Shown in pieces: positions 34,885-46,920 of a DNA stretch of 64,000 nucleotides. Below the pieces are notes generated by a model. It had not been told where the DNA came from. It searched no databases and was given only the letters and a program-made list of their open reading frames with translations. A program made the translations under genes and the position numbers. Location: the NCBI GenBank assembly GCA_026874595.1, contig CM049320.1, positions 2,325,501-2,389,500 of the forward strand. The letters are read 5' to 3'. Origin of the DNA: Sipunculus nudus. Its lineage: Eukaryota > Annelida > Sipuncula > Golfingiida > Sipunculidae. Each line of letters starts with the position of its first letter. Within the stretch, counting starts at the first letter, position 1.

Positions 34885-37186
34885 GGACCCATGGGTCTCG
34901 ACCCTAAGCTGCATTTGTCTATAAGGATATATGTTTATGAGGTTTTCCAAAATATTGGTCCTATGATCAGTATGAAGCCAACTTGTCTACCCAAACTGGA
35001 GTTATCATCCATAAAATAATTTGTGAATGGATGGGCCCTGTGACCTAGTGACCCCAAAATCAAAAGGAAACTTCCCCTACTGGCAGATGCACCACATGTC
35101 GATGATGGAAGGATTGAGATGAAAAGTTTGGCTTAAAATGCATCCCCCGTCTTTCTAAAGTAGTGGGTCCTGTGACCTTGACCTTTGATCTCATGACCCC
35201 AGAATCAACAGTTCTTACTTTAGTGGTGGGCTATATATAAGTCAAGTTTGAAACCAATATTTCAAACCAAACTGGTGTTATCATCTGGAATCTAATATGT
35301 GGACAGATGGCCCCAATGACCTTGACCTCTGACCTTGTGACCCCAAAATCCATACGTTTCTTCCACTATTGGCAGGTGAGCAACACCTGGAAAATAGAAG
35401 GTTTGGGACAGAAAGTATGGCTAAAAATTCATCATCAATCTTTTTAAAGAGGTGGGTCCTGTGACCTTGACCTTTGGCTTTATGACCCGAAAATCAAAAA
35501 GGTTCTTACATTATTGGTGGGTCATATATTAGTCAAAATTAAACCAAAATGTCAATCCAAACTGGAGTTATCATCCAGAAACAAATATGTTGACAGATGG
35601 GCCCCTGTGACCATGACCTTTGATCTTGTGACCCCCAAATCAATCAGGTTCTTCCCCTATTGGCAGCTCAGCTATATGTGCAAGATGGAAGGTTTGGGAT
35701 GAAAAGTTTGGCTTAAAATGCATCCACAATCTTTCTTAATAAGTTGGTCCTGTGATCTTGACCTTTGATCTCATGACCCCAGAATCAACAGTTCTTACTT
35801 TAGTTGTGGTCCATATGTAAGTCAAGTTTGAAACCAATATTTCAAACCAAACTGGTGTTATCATCTGGAAACTAATATGTGGACAGATGGCCCCAATGAC
35901 CTTGACCTTTGACCTTGTGACTCCAAAATCCATAAGTTACTTCCACTATTGGCAGGTGAGCAACACCTGGAAGATAGAAGGTTTGGGACAGGAAGTTTGG
36001 CTAAAAATTCATCAACAATCTTTTTACAGAGGTGGGTCCTGTGACCTTGACCTATGGCCTTATGACCCGAAAATCAAAAAGGCTCTTACATTATTGGTGG
36101 GTCATAAAGTCAAAATTGAAACCAATATGTCAATCCAAACTGGAGTTATCATCCAGAAACAAATATGTTGACAGATGGGCCCCTGTGACCATGACCTTTG
36201 ATCTTGTGACCCCCAAATCAATCAGGTTCTTCCCCTATTGGCAGCTCAGCTATATGTGCAAGATGGAAGGTTTGGGATGAAAAGTTTGGCTTAAAATGCA
36301 TCCATAATCTTTCTAAATAAGTGGGAACTGTGACCTTGACCTTTGACCTCATGACTCTGAAATTGAACAGAATCCTCCTTAATTGGCAGGTTAGCAATAT
36401 CTTGAAGATGGAAGGTTTGGGATAAAAAGATTGGCTTCAAATGATTTTGCATTCTTTTTAAAGAAATGAGTCCTTTGACCTTAACCTTTGACCGTTGGAC
36501 CACAAAATTGACACGGTTCTTACTTTAGTCGTGAGTCATATATAAGTTAAGTTTGAAACCAATATGTCAAACTAAACTGGTGTTATCATCTGGAAACTAA
36601 TTTGTGAACAGATGGCCCCTGTGACCTTGACCTTTGACCATGTGACCCCAAATTCATTTATGCTACCCATACTGGCAAGTCAGCTAAATGCCCAAAATGG
36701 AAAGTTTGGGATGGAAAAAAATTTGAGTTGATGGACAGATGGACAGACAGATTGACAAACATACAGACAGACAGGGCGATTACTATATGGCATCCACTTG
36801 TGATCAATACACACACCAGGTTTTGGGACACTAGATGTAATTACAGCCAAGAAACTGACATGATTGTTGTCATTTAATAGTAAAAATAATTGAAAAGTAT
36901 TTGTTAAAATAACAAAAAATACAGGTGGCGCAACCACTTTTCGGGAACTGACAAAACTAGTCATGGTCAATATTTAAGGTAAGATTCATGACAATCCATG
37001 CATTAATTATAAAGATATTGGAGGTTGTGTATTATATTTTTGATTATCTTGGGGGGTACTTTCAAGCCCCATAGCTCGGAGGATATAGGTCACAGTGATC
37101 TTATTTCAGGTTTCCAAGGAGATTTTTTATTGACCTCCTTGGATGTCCACTTGGAAGTTTCTAGGACCAGCTGATAAAACCACCTG
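34885..37186 (+). mobile_element. Dispersed element with satellite core (shared-terminus family, copy 1)
   Basis: Starts with GGACCCATGGGTC (34885-34897) followed by a decayed CTCAGCTGAA-type block, and ends near 37186 in CAGCTGATAAAAC, a shortened form of the CAGCTGAGCTAAAAAC end at 62745. Blocks such as GCCAACTTGTCTACCCAAAC, the satellite, ACAGACAGACAGGGCGAT, ACAGGTGGCGCAACC and GGTTTCCAAGGAGATTTTTT keep the same order in the copy at 61344. No protein frame is present. Confidence 0.75.
35165..36670 (+). repeat. 289-bp satellite array with 580-bp higher-order unit
   Basis: Anchors at 35173, 35462, 35753, 36042, 36331 and 36622 are 289-291 bp apart. Units 1 and 3 (35173, 35753) and units 2 and 4 (35462, 36042) are nearly identical to each other, so the array grew by copying a 580-bp block. 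The perfect 19-mer TGACCTTGACCTTTGACCT occurs at 35897 and 36331. The satellite is the same family as at 29.4-31.2 kb but clearly diverged from it. Confidence 0.93.
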
Positions 37187-40100
37187 TATTTTAAGACCAC
37201 CCTTGAGTGAACTGAATTTTAAAGCATGCACACTGATTATAATTTACCTGTCTAACAAGACCACCTGTGAATTAAGACCACTTTTGACAAGTTCCATGTG
37301 TGGTCTTTTATAAGTTTCACAGTACTGGTGCATGGCTGTTAAAGGTCTGATTGTCAGTCAAAGTGTAACTTACCTTTATTAGTCCCTGTGGTATTCTGAC
37401 AGTTCTCTCTGGGTAACTAAGACCTGTTTCTTCTGATACATGGACAAGAGCTCTGAAACAAGTGAAAACAATTGTTAGTTTATGTTAGTTTATAAATTAA
37501 ATAATTCATCCATTGTGTAAAAATTGTAAAAGTGAAATAAATGCAAATGGTTTTTACTTAAGTAAAGGGGGAAAAGGCTCACTTGATCCAAACCAATTAG
37601 TTGAGCTGATTGCAAATATGAATTGAAAACTGTTAATTTAATGCTGCAAGAGGCTCTAGGCTGGGAAACAAGACCCAAGAGAACCCCCCCCCTCCCTTTG
37701 GTGAAGGTAATTAACTTTTTTAGGAGGTCACCCAATCTGTGTAATTTTTAAACCCCATCCTTCCTAAAATCCTGAACCCACCCCTGCAAACCACTGGTGC
37801 TTTCATTTTTATTCAGATTTTCAGGATCACATTTTACTTATTTATATTAACAAAACAGAAACCAACGGAACACTCTGATGCAAAAACAAATCAAAGGACT
37901 ATCACTCTCCGAGACTGGTATTAGTACTCTCATGAGAAGCTCCGCACCGACATCATCAACTAGATATCAAGGCTTAGAGCTTGCCAGATTGTGTCAATTT
38001 TGAGTGCTGAATAATTTTTCTGAGCGTTTGACAAAAACAATGTTACAGCCGAAGAAATCCTGCCTGTTTGACATTCGTCAGTCCATATATGATCTGAGCT
38101 CTTTCGTGGAAGCCACCACGGTGAAGTAATATCCTTTTCCAGCGTGTGTAATGCCCTGGTTTCTTGCCCCACACGTTCCAATCATTAACAACATCACTAT
38201 GACTGGTCTCAGTCTCTCTGGTGGCAATTACTTTCTGCCAGATTAAAGGATTGCTGCCCTGTGCCTTTGAAATAACATTTTATTTCTTGTTATTAATAAA
38301 TATCCATGATGTTAGAACATTATATTCCATTCATCTTGGTGAGTGTAGGTACTATGATGATTATTCATAACTTATAGTCTGAGCTTAAGAAATTTCTCGT
38401 TTATCAGCGTAATAAAATCACAGACAATATGGAACCAAGGACTCTTTAATGGAAAAGGGATTATTTCAACGTGTAATATAAAAAACACACCCCAGTCATT
38501 TTTGCTGCGTGTTCCTGCTGATTAGTGAGCTGGGATAATTAACTCTTACATTCATGACTCCCTAAGTAATTAAGTGCTAATTCTAACTACAAATACTGTA
38601 CTATTTTTAAACTTGAGGTCACTCATTAAAGCACTAAATACCTTAATAAGTACACCAATAGGCTGGTATCAAAGAAATAATTATAATCATATAGACAACT
38701 AGTTATGGGAGTCAGTTCATAACCAATCATCAGTTTAAGCAAACAAAATGATGATCGATTAATAATCTGTTCAGACAAATATTCCATTATCTGGTTATCT
38801 GCAGGGAAGACATGATATCTAAACGTCTGTAAAAATGTTCCCATTTTGCCAGTTCCAAGAGGTCAGGTAATCAGGGGTTAAGTGCCTTGGTCCTTCACTC
38901 TCACTGCCACCATATATATCACACACACATACTGGTATGCAGAGTGAGTTTTTTTTAATCTTGGTTCAAAACTTAAGTGCGAAATATAACAAGCATTGAA
39001 AAATCTACTTGGCCTATAATGTAACAGCATTATGGAAAACACAGTCTAGGGAGGGGAAGCTTGTAGGGATTATAAAGTTTATTTCTTTTTCAAATTTGTC
39101 TCCAGATTGATTGGGTCTTGGGATTTCTTAGGTCCCTCAGAACTATTAATCAGAAATTCCTTTAAAAATTCTTATTTCTTTTTTTTTCTTTCTTTCTTTC
39201 TTCTTCTGTTGCATTAGATTTCCAGTACAGCTAATTTTCTGATAATGACTTTTGTCCAGAGTATATACAGTCACAGGTGATTAGATTAGATTAGATTAGC
39301 TAGATTAGCACCTGATATTTAAGCCTCTCGTATGGCCAAGGGAGGCTTACAGTGGGGTTGATGAGTTCAACATTTTTTCTTTTCCTTTTCTTTTTTCTGT
39401 CACAGATTACACCTGATACTGATTTTTGACCTTGACCTTATTCCCAAGGTCACACACTCCACAGGCGAACCCCCATTATCACTCAGTAGTAGGCGTTGGG
39501 GAGGCTGCCAGTGCTAGCTTGGTGATTGAATACATCTAGTCAATTTTGACCTTGACCTAATTTAAGTAAGTTTCAGACAGAATGATACATTTGGCATAAT
39601 TGACTGGTACTTTTTCAAGGAGTAAATTGAAGCTCTGTCACCCTGAGAGGTATTAAAGAAATAGTCTCAGAAATGTACCAGTAAATGAAGTCCTAGTAGT
39701 TAGTGTAACAGTAATCATGGCTGCCGGTGACACAAAAGTATCACATGATAATTCCATTTACTGCTTACTGCACGTGTTTTATTTTAGGAGTTTGTGCTAC
39801 ACGCTCAAATATTAAATGTGTAGAAAGGGAAGAATGTGCTACACAAATCGACCAGTCAAATATGCCTATAGTTTGGAAAGATTTAAAAAAGAAGTTATCA
39901 GTGGTTGAATAACACTTCCAATAATTAGCATTACTTCTGTAAAAGAATTACATCTGACTAATTGCTGATTACATAATTCCTATGACATCACACATAGCTG
40001 ATACAGATGAAATAGAATATTTAAACTCCTTAACCTTTCTACAAATCAAATTTGCATCAGATTAAAAACAAGGCATTCTTGATTGCTTTGTTTCCTTGAT

Positions 40101-40306
40101 GTCATTTGAGGACCACCTTGGCACGCTGAATGAATGACATTTACCGACACAGTTTCTATTTGATTCTGGGAAGTACATCTAATCAATACTATCGCTGGAT
40201 TACTGAGCTACTGGTGAGGCTGGTTACCCAGTACACCCTCCTACATAACAGCTACTCTATCATCAAATCACACATTAATAATAAACACCAAAATCTATCA
40301 ACTGAC
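37187..40306. other. Intergenic with small repeats
   Basis: Phrases of the type AAGACCACCTGTGAATTAAG recur at 37190-37320 and resemble text at 51620-51730 and 62820-62890. Minor repeats: TTTC tract near 39185-39203 and about four copies of ATTAG near 39279-39312. TTGACCTTGACCT appears at 39428 and 39546. No frame in this stretch is supported as a gene. Confidence 0.45.
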
Positions 40307-40380
40307 AGGGGATGGCTGAGTGGTTAACATGTTGGACTACAGAACAGAAGGTCATGGGTTCAAATCCCACCACAGCTTCA
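40305..40380 (+). repeat. tRNA-derived SINE
   Basis: GATGGCTGAGTGGTTAACAT fits the A-box region of Ser/Leu-type tRNAs and GGGTTCAAATCCC is a good B box with a T-arm-like stem. The spacing is right for a tRNA-derived SINE head. The 3' body probably continues to about 40440, but its end is not clear. A small chance remains that this is a tRNA pseudogene. Confidence 0.75.
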
Positions 40381-40624
40381 TTGGCAATATGGTATAATCA
40401 AATTAAAATCTCACACATTTGTGTTCAGGTCCTACTGACAGGTTAGGACTTCTACATTATTTCTAGTACTGTGTAAAATATAATTCTGAATTTCAGATGG
40501 GTTAACATTAAAAAATAATTCTTGTTATTTGGTTTATACATTAATCCTGATTTAATAGACATATCATCCTTCATCCTCATGTTACAGACAGTGCCTCCAA
40601 AAGGCCATGGAATTATCCTTTAAA

Positions 40625-42311
40625 CAAGGGATCCATGGGTCACGGCACTCAGCTGAAGTTTGAAATTTTGGAAAATGCAAAATATGCTGATTTCTTTTGT
40701 AATTTTTTTCATATAGCATATAAGAGGCTAAGAGGAAATGGCCCTGCTACTGGGTTATAGTAAATTTCTAAATATATGATTGAAAAACTAAAAGTCTGAC
40801 AAGACTGTCATGAAGAAAAACTAAAAGTTTTGAGATACTGTAAAGCATATGCAAAATTTACAGATGTAATAAAAAGAATTGAAAATATAAGTTAAAATAT
40901 CAGAATTGTAAGTTTCAATCATTATTAATCCAGAGTTTAGCTCACATCAGGGCATATTATGCATACACATATATTTTATTATTTTTAGATCACAAATGTT
41001 TAAACTGAATTTAAAAGAAAATAATGCCACAAAATGGCATCTTCAAGATTATTTCTTGGATCACTATTAAAAAGTTTTGAACATTGGAGTTTTCAGTGCA
41101 TCCTTCATTTTATTTACCAAATAAAAAGATTCAGTAAATCTGATAAAAAAATCTTTTCAAATAAAGTATACACACTGTTGGTTGAATGAGTCACAAACAA
41201 CATCATTATGCTAATTACAAGCTCAAGTATCATTTATTTCTGGAATTAATATTCAATTTCACACCTAGTGAAGTTTTAACTCTTCTGAAATAAGGAATTC
41301 CTTATCTGATTAACATCCATACTTTCATAGCAAAACACCACTTTGTGGAACCAATTAAATGTGCACTTTAATCATTGTAACCCTGGTGGTACAATACAAA
41401 ATCTAAAATGTAGAAAAGGCCTAGACAATAATCAAATACAGATAATTATAAAATTCATCTAGTTTATGCACCATCGGGGGGGGGGGGGGGGTTGAAGCCT
41501 GCAAGTAGTGGCCAAGCTGAGCCAAGGCAAGCTGCCTGGAGTGGAGTACAGAACACAGGTGAAGGCTGTACTAGTTGGGCTTGATGTAAACAACATTTAA
41601 CATGGTGTATAAAAACTTGAATAAAAGCTACTCTTTACAATCAATTCCTTTGAAATTTAAGATTTTAAAAGAGGAAATCCTTATGTATATATGCTGTGAA
41701 AATGAAATCAACCGTGCTTACAGGGAAAAACGTGCCATGGCCGAAGTTGCACAAAATTTAAGGTATTAATTTTTTTATTTATGCCAAAAACTTAAATAAT
41801 TTGCAAAATTCAGATCTAATTTTGGGTGAACAATTGAATCTTGAATAAATAAAGTTATATCCCTGAAAAAAAGTCTCTAGCTTCAGCCATTTTTATGTTA
41901 AGTGAGTAAATATATTTCTTGATATTTTACAAGGTGCATAATGTTTGGGCCCATAACTTAAACACATTACCCAATTCTGACCTAATTTTTGGTATGTAGA
42001 TAGAAAAATGTATGGAAGAATATGCATACTAAATATGATCAAAAACAGATCAGTGGTTTGATATAAGGTAGTCTTGTGGTGTAAAACTGGGGTTTTTAAT
42101 GGAAAATAGAGGTTTTTCCTTAATATCTCAAAGAACGAAGTCCTAGTGACCCAATTTTCTGTATGGTAGGAGATTTAGGGGACATCTAACTGTATGCAAA
42201 TTTTTGGATTCATAGGTCCAATGGTTTCAAAACGTGCCCTGTTAAAGGACGGATGGCCAGATGGCTGGGCGGACAACGGACAAATCCCACCACAGCTTCA
42301 GAGCTAAAAAG
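40625..42311 (+). mobile_element. Dispersed element, shared-terminus family, copy 2
   Basis: Starts GGATCCATGGGTCACGGCAC, TCAGCTGAAG and ends GGATGGCCAGATGGCTGGGC to CAGAGCTAAAAAGG. The second half (from about 41720) aligns block by block with 46260-46870, for example TTTGCAAAATTCAGATCTAA, CCTGAAAAAAAGTCTCTAGC, CTGTATGGTAGGAGAT and GTTTCAAAACGTGCCCTGTT. A 16-base G run lies at 41476-41491. The interior has no satellite and no coding frame. Confidence 0.75.
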
Positions 42312-42814
42312 GACCAAAATCTAAATTGTGTTCTGCCTATTAAATATGTTGAAGCTGCTGACACAGAGCAGAAAATAATGATAAAGCTTTAGATCTCTGT
42401 TGTGTTCTATGTATTAGGAACCCTGGTATTTACATTAAGTTCTCACAAGTGCAAGCCACAATTTCCCATGTGAAAGGTACATCAGCTGATTGGTCAGTTT
42501 CTCTCATGAATTATTCATGGTGGATGACAGACTGTCAGCTGGACCAAGGCTTTCATCAAGCCTTCCCCAGATATAAGGACTGGACACTAATGGTGATTAA
42601 AGAGGTTAATTCTATATTGATGTTTGGGTCTTCTAATTTTGGTGGGTGGGGGCTTACTAAGACCTCCTGGAGTACAAAACCACCATAAAAAATACTTGTC
42701 CTTTTTTTCCATTGCCTTATAATGTGCTTTGTCTCAAGTGTGGTGTTGATTGTCCAAAACTGACCTTTGGTCAGATTAAGAGTCATTGGTGACAGACTTG
42801 CACCTGTTATTGCA
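42312..42814. other. Intergenic, no gene recognised
   Basis: A 79-codon plus frame (42449-42688) is open on both strands and has no known motif. Nothing else seen. Confidence 0.45.
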
Positions 42815-43709
42815 TCCGCCAAAACAGAGTTTTGCGGATACTATGTTTTCAGCCCACCGCCGCCACCGCCGCCACGTAGGTTTCCGGAGAACTCCTCCGT
42901 AACCGCTGGGCTGATTTTTAGGAAACCCGGGATTATGTTCGGGTCACATGTGAACTGCTGCGTCCTGATTTGTTTTGACCTCTGATCTTTCCTCTGCGCT
43001 CTGCGTCCATTTGTGCGTGTTTCCACACATAAACCCAAATATCTCGGGAACTGTTTGACCGATCAGGAAATTTTTTTTGCACAAATGAAGCCCTTGGAGA
43101 GCTTTATAACATACACAAAAAATGGGGGCGCCACCTGCAACCATGTTTGCACAGTGTCCATCTGTTCGTCTGCCTTGGGTTAATATCACTCATATCTCTG
43201 CAGTGGTTTGACTAATTCACCTGAAATTAGGCATGCGTATACATCCTTGATAGCTTTTCTGATTGTATTACAGGTGGCGCCACCCACATTCACGTTTACG
43301 CTGCAGACATCCAGGCTCATATCTTGGGAACCGTTTGACCGATTGGGCCAAAATTTTGCATGTGTATAGATCTCACATAGTTCTTTATCATACACAAAAC
43401 TGGTGGCGCCACCTGCAACCATTTTTGCACAGCGTCCATCTGTTTGTCTGCCAAGGGCAAAAATCACTCATATACATGTAGTGGTTTGACTTATCTGCCT
43501 TGAATTTTGCATATGTATACAACTTGGACGGCTTTCTGGATTTTGTGGTAGGTGGCGCAACCTACATACACAATTTGGCTGCAGACATCCATGCTAATAT
43601 GCAACACTTCACTCTATTTCCCTTTGCCACTCAATCCATGCCTCACTTCACCCGTTCCACTCTGATTTAGGCGATACACGTAGTCGCTTGTCGACTACCT
43701 GTATTCTAG
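42815..43709 (+). mobile_element. Intact non-autonomous Helitron, 895 bp
   Basis: The 5' end is TCCGCCAAAACAGAGTTTTG followed by CGGATAC, a hairpin with one bulge, preceded by A at 42814. The 3' end is a perfect hairpin (GTAGTCG, CTTGT, CGACTAC), seven bases, and CTAG at 43706-43709, followed by T at 43710. This meets the Helitron rules at both ends. The body contains two related half-units, each with GGTGGCGCCACC-type palindromes (43271, 43402) and CATCTGTTYGTCTGCC. No Rep/helicase frame is present. Minus-strand frames of 70-93 codons are repeat shadows. Confidence 0.85.
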
Positions 43710-43983
43710 TTTACTTTTGACCTTGACATATTTTTCAAAGTTGGGATCAGGAAGAGGCTTTCCTTTCCATCCTCCAGACTGCAGATATTGTTCTGCAGAT
43801 CTGGTTCATATAAAAGCAAGAGTTTCAATTAAATTAAAGGTCAACCACCAGTTTCTAATTAACAGCTGTGTTCACATCAAAGAACAACCAATATTGTTTT
43901 AACCAGTTTTAACCATATCAATTTTCTAGAGTTTTTTTTACAGAATTTTAAACAAAGTATCAAATTAACATTTAACAATTCCA
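43710..43983. other. Intergenic, no gene recognised
   Basis: One TTGACCTTGACAT lies right after the Helitron (43716). Otherwise nothing. Confidence 0.5.

Positions 43984-44049
<66 letters not shown>
43984..44049. repeat. TA dinucleotide microsatellite
   Basis: About 32 uninterrupted TA units, the longest pure dinucleotide run in the window. It is self-complementary and can extrude as a cruciform. Confidence 0.97.
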
Positions 44050-44050
<1 letters not shown>

Positions 44051-44114
44051 CTAGTTCCTCATAGATGAGTGAATAAAACAATAGTTATCAATTCTAATCA
44101 ATTTAATATTTTTT

Positions 44115-44335
44115 ACTGTCAGTTTTAATTCAATTACAATTCTTAAAATTTTCCATTCACATCCATTTCCATTCAGATGCTACTCCAATTCTATTCCAAT
44201 TTTATTCAAATTCAATTCCCAACCATTTATTTTTATGCTTCTATCAATTCCATTTCGATAAATTCAAGTTTCCCTTCAATTACAATTCAATTCCAATTAT
44301 GTTATGATTCTATTCCAATCCAATTCCAACACCCA
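44115..44335. repeat. Degenerate AATTCCAATTC-type low-complexity repeat
   Basis: Loosely repeated ATTCCAATTC and CAATTCCA blocks over about 220 bp. The 60-codon Ser/Ile/Phe frame over it is a by-product. Confidence 0.7.
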
Positions 44336-44930
44336 AGGTCTGACAACCACACGATATAACAGAACCACAGACTGCTATAATACATCAATAAGGTACCTAG
44401 ATACATGCCCTGAGGTACAGAATCATCAGCAGTGACTAGCCAGCTCATGTCTAGTTTGAATAATCATTAATTGTCCCTAATTCCTGCTCACTTAATGCAA
44501 GGTCTCTGCAGGCTACAGTTGATCTTTACCTGTTACCTTGTACATTCACTTTAATAGCGCTAGGCCATTAGTTCAATGTCATTCAGACTTATATTAAGCA
44601 TTATGACCTGATGGTTTATAGGATGCTGTTTTACAATGTGATGCTGTATCTTCTTAGAAGCTTATACTGGGACCTTTTAACATGTTGTATTGTGACCACT
44701 ATAAAATATCTCATGAATATTCATGATTTTGCATAGTAAAAGCTATGTGACATTTTTCGTGTTACAGCTGCGATGCCTGTAGATGGGACTGCTTATCGCA
44801 TGATGAAGCAATTGATAATTAATCATCAACCAATCATTAAACGGAATGATACTCTGCAGAGCACGAACCTCCACCAAGGAACAAAGAATCTATAGGATTT
44901 TTTCCTTTATTTGGTCCACAGCATTTTTTA
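44336..44930. other. Intergenic, no gene recognised
   Basis: A 16-bp perfect palindrome, TCATGAATATTCATGA, lies at 44711-44726. Nothing else stands out. Confidence 0.5.
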
Positions 44931-45260
44931 AATTTTAAATTTTTCAATGGAACATAATTTAAGCAACCAGTAACATAAAACCACTTTTAAGTGGGCTGAT
45001 ATCAAACTACATGACGTGACCTCTAAACTGTTTTTTCTACCATGTTTCTTTCATGTTTAAAAACTCAATTTAAACGTTTTGATTCGACAAAAATTAAAAT
45101 TCAATTTAGAGTTAGAAAGAAACTTAATATATGGGAATAACAAAAGAATAAATTGTCTTGAGATATTTTCATGTAGTTTGATTTTATCCCATTAAAAAGT
45201 AGTTTGCTGTTATTAGCTACATAAAATCATGTACCATTGAAAAATTCAAAATTTTAAAAT
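44931..45260. mobile_element. MITE-like element, about 330 bp, with about 90-bp inverted ends
   Basis: The left arm (AAATTTTTCAATGG, CCACTTTTAAGTGGG, ATCAAACTACATGA) is mirrored by the right arm read in reverse complement (GAATTTTTCAATGGTACATG, CTACTTTTTAATGGG, ATCAAACTACATGA). Arms are roughly three quarters alike. The interior is too short for a protein. A target duplication cannot be read in the A/T-rich flanks. Confidence 0.75.
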
Positions 45261-45536
45261 GTTAAATTTGCATATAAAAATAAATGTAAATTTCATGAAT
45301 ACATATACCATAAGAAAGAGCTCTAAAGCAGGTTTAAAATGATATGTACTTTATTGATCTAATATTCATCTGAATCAACTTTTGGGTTGATTTAAATTCA
45401 GGGTTTTTAGCCAGGGATGCTACCTAAAAAGGTCTTTATTGGTTAAGATCCCACCCCTGCACATTTATTCATTCTATACAAGTGGAGTGGTATTGCTTTA
45501 CCCTAGCTGCTTACAAACAATTAAAGAAAATGAAAT

Positions 45537-46870
45537 CAAGGGACCCATGGGTCACTCAGCTGAATTTTGGAAAGTTTTAGCAAATGCAAAATATACTTAT
45601 TTCTATGATCAGGTTTTTAAATTTAATAAATTTGCAATATAACATTTATGACTGAATATATAAGTTGATTCACAATTAGAAACAGCATCAACATTTATTA
45701 ATTATTTAGTCAGATAACATCACATTATGCACACAGATGTATTTAATATTTTAAGACATTTTTTTTTACAAATTTGCAAAACAATAAATTTGTATCTGAA
45801 AATCACATCTCATTTAGAATTCACAATTTCAAATTACTCTTTTATTTATCCATAGTTTGGCTCATATATTATCAAATTATGCATACTGATTGGTTTAGTT
45901 TTATTTTTATTTCCTTATATTATTTCAAAGAAAATTAATTTCTTTTACAATGCTACATTACCACATTGTATATCGGAGTGGAAACAGCATTACATATAAG
46001 GAAGTACAGTTCAAGCAAAAACAATTACTGCTGAACACTTGGTGGGTTAGTGGGTATGCGAATAACTGACCTCCAGTGACAAGAAGTTGGCTGGCTGGAC
46101 TTTCATCATCCCAGTGAATAAAATTACAGCCTCCAAAAAAAATTCAATGACTAGCCTAATTTTGGAGCTTTTATTATTAAATTTGAGATTTAAACAGATT
46201 TAATCATAATTTGTATATATGCTGTCAAATTTAAATCACAAGTACATACAGGAAAAAAAATTTGCCATTGCCAACATTGGGCAAAATTTAAGGTACTGAT
46301 GTTATATTTTGATAATACCTTAAAAAATTTGCAAAATTCAGATCTTTTTTTTGGTATACAATTGAATCTTGATTAAATAAAGTTATATTCCTGAAAAAAA
46401 GTCTCTAGCTTCAACAATTTTCATGTCAAGTGAACAAATATCTTTCCTGATCATTTACAAAAGGGATTACTTTTGAGCAGACAACTTCAAGATATTACAC
46501 AATACTGACCTAATTTCTGGTATGTATATAGGAAATATAAAGATGAATGATTGTATTAAATATGATCAATATCAGATCAGTGGTTTTGATGTTATGTATT
46601 CTTCAAAGTGTAACAATCAGTTGTTTAACAGAAAATTAATATTTTCCTAAATATCTTGAAGGAAAGAAGACATAGTGACCCAGTTTTTTGTATGGTAGGA
46701 GATCCTGGGGACATATAACTCTTTGTCAAAATATAGATTCATAGGTGTAACAGTTTCAAAACGTGCCCTGTTAATTAAATGACGTCAAGATGGATGGCCA
46801 GATGGAGGAACAGAAGACAACCAAGTACCATGACTATAGCTAAGATGACTTATAGTCAGATGAGCTAAAA
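45537..46870 (+). mobile_element. Dispersed element, shared-terminus family, copy 3
   Basis: Starts AGGGACCCATGGGTCACTCA, GCTGAATTT and ends GGATGGCCAGATGGAGGAAC to CAGATGAGCTAAAAAAC. It is homologous to 40625-42311 over the last 600 bp or so and at the start (GCAAATGCAAAATATACTTA against GGAAAATGCAAAATATGCTG). It has no satellite core and no coding frame. A CTCCTTTGCTCAGG retroposon-like tail follows at about 46890-46920. Confidence 0.75.
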
Positions 46871-46920
46871 AACAAACAAACAGTCATGGATGAAAACATG
46901 ACCTCCTTTGCTCAGGTAAC

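Noticed and set aside
29752-36280. Many 60-95 codon frames with phrases such as GLAFPMEHIQVKF or PVTLTFDLMTPKS
   Set aside because: They recur at the satellite period on both strands and are broken in other units, so they are shadows of the 289-bp satellite.
34738-40380. Functional tRNA genes at 34738-34796 and 40305-40380
   Set aside because: A and B boxes are present but the acceptor and anticodon stems do not pair well, so these are read as SINE heads or pseudogenes.
43985-44048. Replication origin or matrix-attachment region at the TA run
   Set aside because: A pure TA microsatellite alone is not evidence for either.
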